A stretch of DNA of 64,000 nt from Spirochaetes bacterium GWB1_60_80 (lineage in GTDB: Bacteria > Spirochaetota > Spirochaetia > Treponematales > UBA12059), in the NCBI GenBank assembly GCA_001829185.1, contig MIAR01000018.1, positions 1-64,000 of the forward strand, written 5' to 3'. Position 1 is the stretch's first letter, and each line of letters begins with the position of its first letter. Made by a program: the position numbers and the translations under genes. This document shows positions 16,032 to 23,646 of this stretch, one piece after another. The notes under the pieces were generated by a model that saw nothing but the letters and a program-made list of their open reading frames with translations, made no database searches and had not been told where the DNA came from.

Positions 16032-16925
16032 TGTTTTGGCCTCGTCCCAGAAGCGGTCCATCAGCGCCAGTTTGCCTGGTTCCATCGTCTGGCCGCTCTC
16101 GGCCATGCGCTTCTCGACATGGCGGAAACGCTGGCTGAATTTTTCCATGCTGCGGTGCAGGGCCAAGGCCGGATCGACCCGGTGGGTGCGCGCCACATTG
16201 ACCAGCGAAAACAACAAGTCGCCGATTTCGTCCTCTAGTTGGGCGTGTAACGCCTCGGGCGTGGCGGCCGCGTCAGGCTGATCGGCGGGCGGCGCTGACA
16301 TGTCAGCCGCTTCCGCACTGGCTGACGAAACTTGACGCTGTTCCAGGGCCTGGCAGGCGGCGCGGGCCTCGGCCAGCTCTTCGGCCATCTTGTCCCAGGG
16401 GCCGTCGCTGGAGTCCCAGTCGAAGCCGGCCTTGGCGGCCGCCTTCTGCAGCTTATAGGCCCGCTCCAACGGCGGCAGGCCGGCCTTGACGGCGTCGAGG
16501 GCCGAGTCCTTGCGGCGGCGGCCTTCGACCGTTTCCTTGATGTCGTTCCACTGGGCCACCACCTTGTCGGCCGTGTCAGCGCCCGAGGGGCCGCCGAAGA
16601 CATGCGGGTGGCGGCGGACCAGCTTGTCGCAGATGCCGCCGAAGACCTGGTCGACCGTAAAGTCACCCCGTTCTTCGTGCATCACCGCCACCATAGTGGG
16701 CAGCAGGAACAGGTCGCCCAACTCCTCGCGGACATGGTCGCTGTCCGCCTGGTTGATGGCCTCGACCACCTCGTAGGCTTCCTCGATGATGTTGCCGCGC
16801 AGGCTGACCGGGGTCTGCTCGCGGTCCCAGGGGCAGCCGTCGGGCGCGCGCAGGGCCCGGGCGATTGTACACAGCTTGGTGAAGCCAGCCGGCTGGTCAA
16901 GGATGGCTTGTTTGCGGTCGTTCAT
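16017..16925 (-). CDS. mazG: Nucleoside triphosphate pyrophosphohydrolase MazG
   Basis: A 302-residue MazG that hydrolyses NTPs to NMP and pyrophosphate, a house-cleaning role. APDGCPWDREQT at the start, then IIEEAYEVVEAI and REELGDLFLLP form the first metal-binding helix pair, and a second, more diverged copy (DEIGDLLFSLVNVARTHRVDP) follows, as in full-length MazG. An alanine-rich insert (about residues 195-220) separates the halves. The last four residues LAGC and the TGA lie inside the 137-bp element, so the native 3' end has been replaced. It starts 28 nt after rlmB and is probably co-transcribed. Confidence 0.92.
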   Translation of the reverse strand: MNDRKQAILDQPAGFTKLCTIARALRAPDGCPWDREQTPVSLRGNIIEEAYEVVEAINQADSDHVREELGDLFLLPTMVAVMHEERGDFTVDQVFGGICDKLVRRHPHVFGGPSGADTADKVVAQWNDIKETVEGRRRKDSALDAVKAGLPPLERAYKLQKAAAKAGFDWDSSDGPWDKMAEELAEARAACQALEQRQVSSASAEAADMSAPPADQPDAAATPEALHAQLEDEIGDLLFSLVNVARTHRVDPALALHRSMEKFSQRFRHVEKRMAESGQTMEPGKLALMDRFWDEAKTLAGC

Positions 16926-16953
16926 GCTATTCCCCCGGGTGGCCGGAATCGGC

Positions 16954-17667
16954 TCAGCGCTGGTTGCGGATGGCGTACAGGAAGATGCCGGTGGCCACTG
17001 AAACGTTAAGCGACTCGACGTGCCCGCCCTGCGGAATAGCCACCGTCTCGTCGCAGTGCTCCTGGAGCAGGCGGGAAACGCCCTTGCCCTCGGCGCCCAT
17101 CACCAGCACGGTGCGCTTGGTGAACTTGACCGACGGCAGTTTGCTGCCCTGCATATCGGCGGCGTAGGCCCAGAAGTCGTTTTCCTTGAGCTGTTCCAGG
17201 GCGCGGGCCAGGTTGGGGACGCGGGCCAGCGGCACGTAGGCCAGGGCGCCGGCCGAGACGCGGGCCACGGTATCGGTTTCGCGGGCCGCCCGCCGTTCCG
17301 GTATGATGACCAGGTCGACGTTGAAGATGTCAGCCGAGCGCAGGATGGCGCCTAGGTTGTGCGGGTCTTCGATGTGGTCCAGGATGAGCACCAGCGCTTT
17401 TTCCGGCGGCTCGGCCAACCAGCTGTCCAGATCGACGGACTTGTCCTGTAGCTTGTGCTTGAGGGCCAGCACGGCGCCGCGGTTGTCGGGCGCCATCTTG
17501 TCGAGTTCGGCCTGGCCGACGCGCTGGACATTGACACCGTGCTGGTCGGCCAGGGCCATGATGCGCTTGACGCGCGGGCCGGGCGTGCCGACGTAGAGCA
17601 TGGCGCCGTTCTGGTCGCCCGCCTGGATTTGTTCTTCGATGGCATGAAAGCCGGAGAGGTAGGTCAT
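16954..17667 (-). CDS. rlmB: SpoU-family 23S rRNA 2'-O-ribose methyltransferase
   Basis: A 237-residue RlmB/TrmH-type enzyme. The N-terminal substrate-binding domain (YLSGFHAIEEQIQAG) is followed by the SPOUT knot with motif 1 (DPHNLGAILRSADIF), motif 2 (VLVMGAEGKGVSRL) and motif 3 (VAIPQGGHVESLNVSVATGI). It is expected to methylate the 2'-O of a guanosine in 23S rRNA (RlmB: G2251) or a related target. GAGG 4 nt upstream supports ATG 17667. One 137-bp element separates it from the upstream kinase gene. Confidence 0.88.
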   Translation of the reverse strand: MTYLSGFHAIEEQIQAGDQNGAMLYVGTPGPRVKRIMALADQHGVNVQRVGQAELDKMAPDNRGAVLALKHKLQDKSVDLDSWLAEPPEKALVLILDHIEDPHNLGAILRSADIFNVDLVIIPERRAARETDTVARVSAGALAYVPLARVPNLARALEQLKENDFWAYAADMQGSKLPSVKFTKRTVLVMGAEGKGVSRLLQEHCDETVAIPQGGHVESLNVSVATGIFLYAIRNQR

Positions 17668-17745
17668 GGCCTCATGATACCCTGAAACGCGGCCGGCGGC
17701 AAGCGCGTCAGCCCGTAACTAGGCCTACGGCATGACTCGTCATAC

Positions 17746-17882
17746 CTAGCAGGGTGTTGAAAAACGCGGATGCGGCTTTTCAACACTTCAAAAGCCGGTA
17801 CAATTACGCAGCATAGCGCAAGCTATGCGAGGAATTGTTAAGGTTGTTGAGAAAGCAACCGGCTTTTTCAACAACCTGCTAG
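17746..17882. repeat. 137-bp three-hairpin element, copy 2 (reverse orientation)
   Basis: Identical to copies 3 and 5 and inverted relative to copy 1. It lies between the cytidylate-kinase-like gene, whose TAG stop is the element's own CTAG end, and the start of rlmB. Here it sits between two same-strand genes and may affect read-through. Confidence 0.9.
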
Positions 17883-18700
17883 GGCATCACGGCAAATTCC
17901 TGGACAATCTGGATGGCATTTTCGACGTCAACGACGCCGGGCACCTTCCGTGCGGCGCTGATAGCGGCCTCGATGGCGCCTTGGGTGTTGGCCACGCCGT
18001 GCAGAGTAACCTTGGTGCCGGCCACTTCCGCTTCCAGGAAATGGATGGGAATATGTTGGTGGTAGATTAGCTCGCTGATCAGCTGCCGGCCCAGGTTCAA
18101 CTCGGCCAGCCGTTTGGCGCAGGCCGCAGTACTGTCCGGCGTAACCAGCAGCTGGCGCAGGCGATCGATGACGGCGGCGGCGGCGGCCGGGGGCGTCCAT
18201 TCTGAATTGATGGTCAGGTGGTAGTTGTTCGGATCCAGCCAGTTCAGATTGAAGAAGTAGTCGTAGAAACCCTTGCGGTCGTGGTCCTGCTGCTTAAGTA
18301 GGTGCTGGGCGTGGCGCGCGTCGCAGGAAAAGCGGGTGATGATGTTGCGCAGGCGGAAGTCGTAGGCTGCGTCCAGCCGGATTTTCAGCACACTCGGCAG
18401 GCCGCTGAAAAGCGCCAAGGCGCCCCGGCCAACGATGATGCAGTCGCCCTTGATGGCCTCGGCGTACAGCACCGAAGTCAGGTAGTGCAGGTAGTCGTCG
18501 CGGTCTTGGCTGAGCGAGGCCCAGAAGCCCGGTTTCTTCTCGTCGTAGCGCTCACGGACCCCGGGCTTGAGACCGCGTTCAGCCATCAGCTGCTCGATGT
18601 GATCCTTGTCGAACAGGCGGTACCCGGTCAGCTTGGCCAATTCGGTGCCGGTCTCGTCACCTAGCGCTCCGAAGGCCCTGGCGATGCAGATTACTGACAT
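17879..18700 (-). CDS. Cytidylate kinase-like domain fused to BON domain
   Basis: A 273-residue protein. Residues 1-200 match the cytidylate kinase-like family (VICIARAFGALGDETGTELA in place of a standard P-loop start, GYRLFDKDHI, CIIVGRGALALF, LKIRLDA). The C-terminal 75 residues form a BON domain (VAGTKVTLHGVANTQGAIEAA, KVPGVVDVENAI), more usual in periplasmic or membrane-associated proteins; no signal peptide is present here. The combination suggests a kinase with a ligand- or membrane-binding regulatory module. GGAGGATAAT before ATG 18700 fixes the start. The stop codon is the end of the 137-bp element. Confidence 0.75.
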   Translation of the reverse strand: MSVICIARAFGALGDETGTELAKLTGYRLFDKDHIEQLMAERGLKPGVRERYDEKKPGFWASLSQDRDDYLHYLTSVLYAEAIKGDCIIVGRGALALFSGLPSVLKIRLDAAYDFRLRNIITRFSCDARHAQHLLKQQDHDRKGFYDYFFNLNWLDPNNYHLTINSEWTPPAAAAAVIDRLRQLLVTPDSTAACAKRLAELNLGRQLISELIYHQHIPIHFLEAEVAGTKVTLHGVANTQGAIEAAISAARKVPGVVDVENAIQIVQEFAVMP

Positions 18701-18880
18701 ATTATCCTCCTTGTCGCGGCCGATTAGCCGCCCCGCGCTTAGCGCCGCGTGCCCCTTGGCGAATAGGTTACCGGATAGATCCGAGCCTGTGCTTCGCTCC
18801 ACGTTCAACATAGGACTTTGCCGCCAGCTTGTCAAATTCGCGGGCGGACAGGGTGTCTTCCCGTTCGGCGTTGGCCGTGC

Positions 18881-18886
18881 TATAAC
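18881..18886 (+). promoter_or_regulatory. Probable -10 box for leaderless transcription
   Basis: TATAAC ends 6 nt before ATG 18893 and there is no ribosome-binding site. No clear -35 is seen 16-18 bp upstream. The geometry is the same as at 10404 and 20468. Confidence 0.45.
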
Positions 18887-18892
18887 CGTGCT

Positions 18893-19834
18893 ATGAACCA
18901 CACGGGCGAACTGGCGGCCTTCGGCACCGCCATCTGCTGGACCTTGTCGGCCATCTTTTTCGAGCGCGCCTCCAAGCGCATTTCGGTGCTGGCCGTGAAT
19001 CTTTTCAAGCTCATTTTGTCCTTCGGCTTCCTGGTGGTCACCGCCACCATCCTGCGCGGCATCCCGTTTCCGACTGATGCCCCGCCGCGGGCCTGGCTGT
19101 TCCTGACTATCTCCGGGGTGGTAGGCTTCGTCATCACCGACTTCTTCCTGTTTACCGCCTACAAGACCATCGGCAGCCGCGTCTCCAGCCTGTTCCTGGC
19201 CCTGTCGCCGACCATCACCGCCCTTCTGGGCTTCATCTTCCTGGGCGAGCGCCTGGGCTGGCGCGGCCTGGTGGGCATGGGCATGGTGATCTCAGGCATC
19301 CTGGTTACGGTGGTGGCCAAGGGCGACCTCAAGATTGCCGGCCGCAAGGTGTCCGGCCTGCCGCCGGAGCACGGCGACCTGCGCCCGGCCCAGCTGTCCA
19401 AGGTCGACCGGCGCGGCTACCTATTCGCCTTCCTGGCCTGCATCGGCCAAGCCATCGGCATGATCCTGACCAAGCATGGCCTGCAGGACTACAACCCGGT
19501 GGCCGGCTCGACCATCCGCTCGCTGGCCGGCGTCGGCGGTTTCCTGGTCTTCGGCTTCCTGACCGACCGCGGCCGATCCTTTACGACCGCCCTTAAGGAC
19601 AAGACCGCCCTCAAATTCACCTTCCTGGGCGCCATCGTCGGCCCCTTCCTGGGCGTCACCTTGTCGCTCTTCGCCATGCAGCGCACCCAGGCCGGCGTGG
19701 TCTCCACCCTGATCGGCCTGACGCCGGTGCTGATTATCCCGCCGTCCATCCTGTTATTCAAGCAGAAGGTCAAACCAGCCGAAATCGGCGGCGCCCTGCT
19801 GGCGGTAGCCGGCTCGGCCGTGTTTTTTTTGTAG
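18893..19834 (+). CDS. DMT-superfamily (EamA) transporter
   Basis: A 313-residue inner-membrane protein with ten hydrophobic segments in two EamA repeats (FGTAICWTLSAIFFERASKR..., YLFAFLACIGQAIGMILTKHG...). Each repeat ends with the usual small-residue helix (LGERLGWRGLVGMGMVISGI; KPAEIGGALLAVAGSAVFFL). Members export metabolites or amino acids; the substrate is unknown. ATG 18893 has a TATAAC just upstream and no Shine-Dalgarno sequence. Confidence 0.88.
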   Translation: MNHTGELAAFGTAICWTLSAIFFERASKRISVLAVNLFKLILSFGFLVVTATILRGIPFPTDAPPRAWLFLTISGVVGFVITDFFLFTAYKTIGSRVSSLFLALSPTITALLGFIFLGERLGWRGLVGMGMVISGILVTVVAKGDLKIAGRKVSGLPPEHGDLRPAQLSKVDRRGYLFAFLACIGQAIGMILTKHGLQDYNPVAGSTIRSLAGVGGFLVFGFLTDRGRSFTTALKDKTALKFTFLGAIVGPFLGVTLSLFAMQRTQAGVVSTLIGLTPVLIIPPSILLFKQKVKPAEIGGALLAVAGSAVFFL

Positions 19835-19861
19835 GGGGGCGATTCCCCAAGGAGCCCCATC

Positions 19862-20221
19862 ATGTCCGGCAACCTCGAATACCTAAACCATAACCTGCGC
19901 CGCTCGGCCGGGCCGATCCTGGCCTGCACCAAAGCCTTCCTGGCCAGCGACAGCCAGCCCTGCGTCAGGCAGAATTTCCAGAACCAGGACTGGTACCACG
20001 GCACGGGCATCAAACCGGCCGACCATCCCGGCCGGCTTGAACTGGCCGTGCTCGACCGCCACCTGCCCGACGCCTGCTGCGCCTGGTGCGCCAGCCGCGA
20101 TGTGCTGGTAGTAGCCCTGCAGGGCTGCGTCTCGGAACACTCCGGCGACGCCTACTACGACTACGAACTCCACTGCCGCCGCTGCGGCCAATTCACCGCC
20201 TGCTCCTACGCCGAGAACTAG
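19862..20221 (+). CDS. Hypothetical protein with C-terminal zinc-ribbon-like cysteines
   Basis: A 119-residue protein of unknown family. The second half has CCAWC and CRRCGQFTAC, two cysteine pairs about 40 residues apart that would suit one zinc ribbon. The first half is polar with no recognisable domain. AAGGAG precedes ATG 19862. It lies 27 bp after the DMT gene, so it may be its operon partner. The conserved-arm hairpin at 20307 follows. Confidence 0.6.
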   Translation: MSGNLEYLNHNLRRSAGPILACTKAFLASDSQPCVRQNFQNQDWYHGTGIKPADHPGRLELAVLDRHLPDACCAWCASRDVLVVALQGCVSEHSGDAYYDYELHCRRCGQFTACSYAEN

Positions 20222-20306
20222 ACGGTCAGACCCTGCCGTGCGATGGCGCTGTGCGGTTTGAAAAAAGTCAAATACCGCGCCAGATTATCTTGGGTGGCCG
20301 CGACAC

Positions 20307-20374
20307 CGCGGGTGGCGCTACAAAAACAAGACCATGGTACATGGCCTTGTTTTTGTAGCGCCAGGCCCCGCGTC
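20307..20374. repeat. Conserved-arm hairpin element A
   Basis: Left arm CGCGGGTGGCGC (20307-20318) and right arm GCGCCAGGCCCCGCGTC (20358-20374) are base-for-base the same as in the element at 26858-26927. They enclose a different, near-perfect palindrome (TACAAAAACAAG with CTTGTTTTTGTA, inner CCATG with CATGG). The whole can form a 49-nt stem-loop with an extra-helical GGC on the right side. Confidence 0.75.
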
Positions 20375-20444
20375 GAGGCCTCCTAAGGCAAGCCTGCGCT
20401 CTTGTTGGGCATATTTCTTAAAGCCGCTTAGCTCCAAAAAAAAC

Positions 20445-20473
20445 TTGCGCGCCGTCCGTTTTCGGCCTACACT
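20445..20473 (+). promoter_or_regulatory. Promoter positioned for leaderless transcription
   Basis: TTGCGC (20445-20450), 17-bp spacer, TACACT (20468-20473). The -10 box ends 6 nt before ATG 20480, and no ribosome-binding site intervenes. Confidence 0.5.
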
Positions 20474-20479
20474 GAAGGC

Positions 20480-21886
20480 ATGGCTATAACACTGTATTCC
20501 GAAGGAGCCGCCCGCGAGGTGACCGGTTCCAAGCACGTTCTGGACATCGACGGCAAGCGCTACCTGGTGGATTGCGGCGCTTTTCAAGGCAAGCGCGAGG
20601 AAAGCGACCAAAAGAACCGGGCGCTGCTTTCCGATCCGCAGTCGATCGAGGCGGTCATCCTGACCCACGCCCACTTCGACCACTGCGGCCTCTTGCCGCT
20701 CCTCACCAAGCGCGGCTTCAAGGGCAACATCTACTCGACGCCGGCCACGCGCGACCTGGCCAACATCATCATGCTGGACTCGGCCCGCATCCAGGCCCGC
20801 GACGCCGAGTACCTGGCCAAGCAGGCCCTCAAGAAGGGCGAGGTCTTCACCTGGAAGCCGATGTACGACCAGGTGGACGCCGTGGAGGCCGCCAGCCAGT
20901 TCATGACCATCAACTACCGCCGGCCCCAGCCCTTGGGGGACATCAAGCTGGAGTTCCGCGACGCCGGCCACATCCTGGGATCGGCCACGGCGCACGTCAC
21001 GGCCACCGACAAGGACGGCAAGACTGTGCGCATCGGCTTCACTGGCGACCTGGGGCGGCCCGAAAAGCCCATCATCTGCGACCCGGACAAGATGGAGCCG
21101 GCCGACTACCTGATGATCGAGAGCACCTACGGCAACCGCCGCCACGATTCCACCGTGGACGCCCTGGACAAGCTGGCCCACGTGGTCAACGAGACCTTCG
21201 AGAAGCGCGGCAAGCTGATCATCCCGGCCTTCGCCATCGAGCGCACCCAGGAACTTATTTATTACTTCCACATGCTGGTAGACCAGAAGCGCATCCCCAA
21301 GATCCCCATCTGGGTGGACTCGCCCATGGCCATCAACGCCACCAGCATCTTCCAAGTGCATCCGGAGTGTTACGATAAGGACACCTACGAGGCCTTCCTG
21401 CAGCACCACGTCAATCCCTTCGGCTTCAACGAGCTGCAGTTCTCCAGCACCGTCGAGCAGTCCAAGAAGCTCAACCTGATGGCCGGCCCGGTGGTCATCA
21501 TGAGTGCCGACGGCATGTGCGAGGCCGGCCGCATCCAGCATCACCTCTTGCACACCCTGGAGGATGAGCGCAACACCGTTCTGGTAGTCGGCTTCATGGC
21601 CGCCAACACCTTGGGGCGGCGCATCCGCGACGGCCAGAAGCAAGTCCGGATCCACGGCAACCTGCTCAACGTCCGGGCCAAGGTGCAGGAAATCAACGCC
21701 TTCAGCGCCCACGCCGACTACCAGGAAATGTGGGACTGGCTGAGCGGCATGGACCTATCTAGCCTCAAGACCATCTTCCTGGTGCACGGCGAGGATGACG
21801 CCATCGAGGCCCAGAAGAAATTCCTGGAAGCCAAGGGCATCAAGGACGTCAAGATCATCGAGTACGGGCAGAGGTACGAACTGTAA
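20480..21886 (+). CDS. Beta-CASP metallo-beta-lactamase RNA-processing exonuclease
   Basis: A 468-residue CPSF73-like nuclease. The MBL domain has THAHFDHCG (HxHxDH), DAGHILGSA and TGDLG; the beta-CASP insert has YGNRRH, FAIERTQELIYYF and the SADGMCEAGRIQHHL motif, and the C-terminal FSAHADYQEMWDW supplies the final histidine. All zinc ligands appear intact. Members process or degrade RNA. A long open frame on the opposite strand (20318-21712) is a shadow of this gene. An intrinsic terminator follows. Confidence 0.93.
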   Translation: MAITLYSEGAAREVTGSKHVLDIDGKRYLVDCGAFQGKREESDQKNRALLSDPQSIEAVILTHAHFDHCGLLPLLTKRGFKGNIYSTPATRDLANIIMLDSARIQARDAEYLAKQALKKGEVFTWKPMYDQVDAVEAASQFMTINYRRPQPLGDIKLEFRDAGHILGSATAHVTATDKDGKTVRIGFTGDLGRPEKPIICDPDKMEPADYLMIESTYGNRRHDSTVDALDKLAHVVNETFEKRGKLIIPAFAIERTQELIYYFHMLVDQKRIPKIPIWVDSPMAINATSIFQVHPECYDKDTYEAFLQHHVNPFGFNELQFSSTVEQSKKLNLMAGPVVIMSADGMCEAGRIQHHLLHTLEDERNTVLVVGFMAANTLGRRIRDGQKQVRIHGNLLNVRAKVQEINAFSAHADYQEMWDWLSGMDLSSLKTIFLVHGEDDAIEAQKKFLEAKGIKDVKIIEYGQRYEL

Positions 21887-21910
21887 TTTTAGTATAACTC
21901 ACTGGCGCTC

Positions 21911-21946
21911 GGCGGCCATCCGGCAAGGGTGGCCGCCCGTCTTTTA
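21911..21946 (+). terminator. Intrinsic terminator of the beta-CASP gene
   Basis: GGCGGCCA (21911-21918) pairs with TGGCCGCC (21930-21937), followed by CGTCTTTTA. The same hairpin is also the palindromic centre between TGGCGC (21903-21908) and GCGCCAGGCC (21951-21960), an arrangement like elements A and B. Confidence 0.65.
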
Positions 21947-22047
21947 GGGGGCGCCAGGCCACCGCCACTCCGGGCGGGTTGGCCAGACGCGCCCCCTAGC
22001 GCCAGCTACGGCCATCCGGCCGTGATCTGGCGCCTCCCCGGGGAGGG
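21946..22047. repeat. Cluster of nested hairpins
   Basis: Successive inverted repeats: AGGGGGCGC (21946-21954) with GCGCCCCCT (21989-21997), enclosing GGCCA/TGGCC and CGCC/GGCG; then GCGCCAG (21999-22005) with CTGGCGC (22027-22033), enclosing CGGCC/GGCCG; then the palindrome CCTCCCCGGGGAGG. The rest of the gap up to 22198 holds no recognised feature except the ribosome-binding site of the next gene. Confidence 0.6.
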
Positions 22048-22198
22048 GGGCGAAGTTCAAGGCTCGGGCCGGGTTAAGCTCGCCCTCGGACTGGGCTTGA
22101 CGCAGCCGGGGTCAGGCCTCTGATCAGTTGGGGCCGGGGGGCTGGCATAAGGGGAATTGCGCTCGCGGACGCTAAAATCTGTTTCCCGAGGAGGAACG

Positions 22199-23143
22199 AT
22201 GAAACGTACAATGGTATTCGTTTGCGCGGTGCTTGTGGGAATAGTCGCCTTAGTCTATGGACAGGACCCAAGGGATTATATGTCCGCCACCATCGGAGTT
22301 TTAAAGTACGTACCGGCCGGTCGCTTTCAGCGTGACGGTACGGCAGGGAATATCAGTCTGATAACCCAGCCCTACCGGATGAGCCAGCACGAGATTACCC
22401 GCACTCAATTTCGGACTATTATGGGGGCTGATCCAAGCGAGGCCGGTTTTTCCAGTGGCATTATAGATCCGGTACAGATGGTGAACTGGTACCAAGCGAT
22501 TGCTTTTTCTAACAAGCTGAGCCTGGCTGAGAACTTAACGCCGGTGTATGCAGTCAGCGGTGTAAATTTCACAACCCTGACATTCAGGCAGATACCGACA
22601 AGCTCAAATGCGACGTGGGATGCTGTCACGGCTAACTGGAGCGCTAATGGCTATCGCTTGCCGACGGAGATGGAATGGATGTGGGCCGCCATGGGTGCCC
22701 TGGCAGACGGTCAGGGGCGGGGGACCAATACTACTGGCTATACCAAGGCCTTTGCGGGTAGCACTGGCAGCAATGCGATTGGGGATTATGCGGTATTCGG
22801 ATATATGGGTCTCGATTTCAGAATGGGAACGGCGGTAGGTCGAACAAGTTCGCAAAGATCAAATCTTGCCGGATCCAAACTGCCTAACGAGCTGGGCTTG
22901 TACGATATGAGCGGGAATGTATGGGAATGGTGCTGGGACTGGTATGCGGACAATGGTTCCTGGCCTCAATATGCCGTGACCGGAACAGTCACGGACCATC
23001 GGGGCGCCGCTTCGGGCTCGATCCGCGTCCTTCGCGGTGGCAGCTGGTTCGAAGATGCGTCTATCTGCCGCGTGGCGACGCGGGGTGTCAATGATCCGGG
23101 CAGCCAGAACCGCGATATCGGGTTTCGGGTGGTGCGCCCCTGA
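22199..23143 (+). CDS. Secreted formylglycine-generating-enzyme-fold (SUMF1) protein
   Basis: A 314-residue protein with a signal peptide (MKRTMVFVCAVLVGIVALVYGQ). It is an FGE-sulfatase domain: YRMSQHEITRTQFRTIMG, GYRLPTEMEWMWAA, NELGLYDMSGNVWEWCWDWY and the C-terminal RGGSWFEDASICRVATR ... IGFRVVRP. This fold is used by sulfatase-activating enzymes and by many exported ligand-binding proteins, including targets of diversity-generating retroelements. The active-site cysteine pair of true FGE is not evident, so a binding role is more likely. GAGGAGG precedes ATG 22199. Its G+C is clearly lower than its neighbours, which hints at transfer. Confidence 0.85.
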   Translation: MKRTMVFVCAVLVGIVALVYGQDPRDYMSATIGVLKYVPAGRFQRDGTAGNISLITQPYRMSQHEITRTQFRTIMGADPSEAGFSSGIIDPVQMVNWYQAIAFSNKLSLAENLTPVYAVSGVNFTTLTFRQIPTSSNATWDAVTANWSANGYRLPTEMEWMWAAMGALADGQGRGTNTTGYTKAFAGSTGSNAIGDYAVFGYMGLDFRMGTAVGRTSSQRSNLAGSKLPNELGLYDMSGNVWEWCWDWYADNGSWPQYAVTGTVTDHRGAASGSIRVLRGGSWFEDASICRVATRGVNDPGSQNRDIGFRVVRP

Positions 23144-23193
23144 CTTTTGGCCAGTTAGGTCCACAAACGAAAAACGACAGAAAGGGATTGTCC

Positions 23194-23646
23194 ATGGATC
23201 AAATAGACAAGTACCAGAAAATCGGACATTTGATCATGACCGGAGGAGGCCAGGCGGCCGCTGCTTTGCGAATTAGCTGTTCGATAAGGACAATCAATTG
23301 CCTGCCTGTCGGTAGCCGGAAGCATGAGTTACTGCTGTGGCTAACCAGGCTGACCGACGACTATGCCGACCGCTTTTTGAGTTTTGACCAGAAGAGCGCC
23401 ATAGCCTGGGGCGCTCTGTGCGCCGAACTGGAAGCCAGTGGTCACCCCATCCCGGTGCTTGATGGCCTGATCGCGGCTTGCGCCCTGCGCCATGGCTTAA
23501 CGCTGGTGACCCGTAATGAAAAAGAGTATCGCCACAGCGCGGTGCCGCTGCTCAATCCCTGGGGAGGTAGCCCGTACGCCTTCCCTGAGTGCGGCCGGCG
23601 CCTTGGCCTACTGGCGGCCAGAGCGGTGCCTTCAATCGTCGACTAA
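23194..23646 (+). pseudogene. Truncated VapC/FitB-type PIN-domain toxin with foreign N-terminus
   Basis: A 150-codon open frame. From about residue 33 it follows the FitB/VapC family (LPVGSRKHELLLWL, DRFLSFDQKSAIAWG, PVLDGLIAACALRHGLTLVTRN, LLNPWG), with the last two catalytic acidic positions present. The PIN N-terminus with the first catalytic Asp (LDTNV motif) and the helix-2 Glu are missing. They are replaced by MDQIDKYQKIGHLIMTGGGQ, which I do not recognise. It is probably a non-functional fusion of two fragments. No antitoxin gene is seen. A ribosome-binding site (AAAGGG) remains. Its 3' end overlaps the convergent exported-protein gene by 15 bp. Confidence 0.65.

Noticed and set aside
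20318-21712. Long minus-strand open frame opposite the beta-CASP nuclease
   Set aside because: It is antisense to a gene with intact catalytic motifs, has Val/Leu/Gly/Asp-rich shadow composition, and no ribosome-binding site.
22199-23193. Complete diversity-generating retroelement
   Set aside because: No reverse transcriptase, template repeat or Avd gene found; the VR-like end is also ordinary for FGE-fold proteins.
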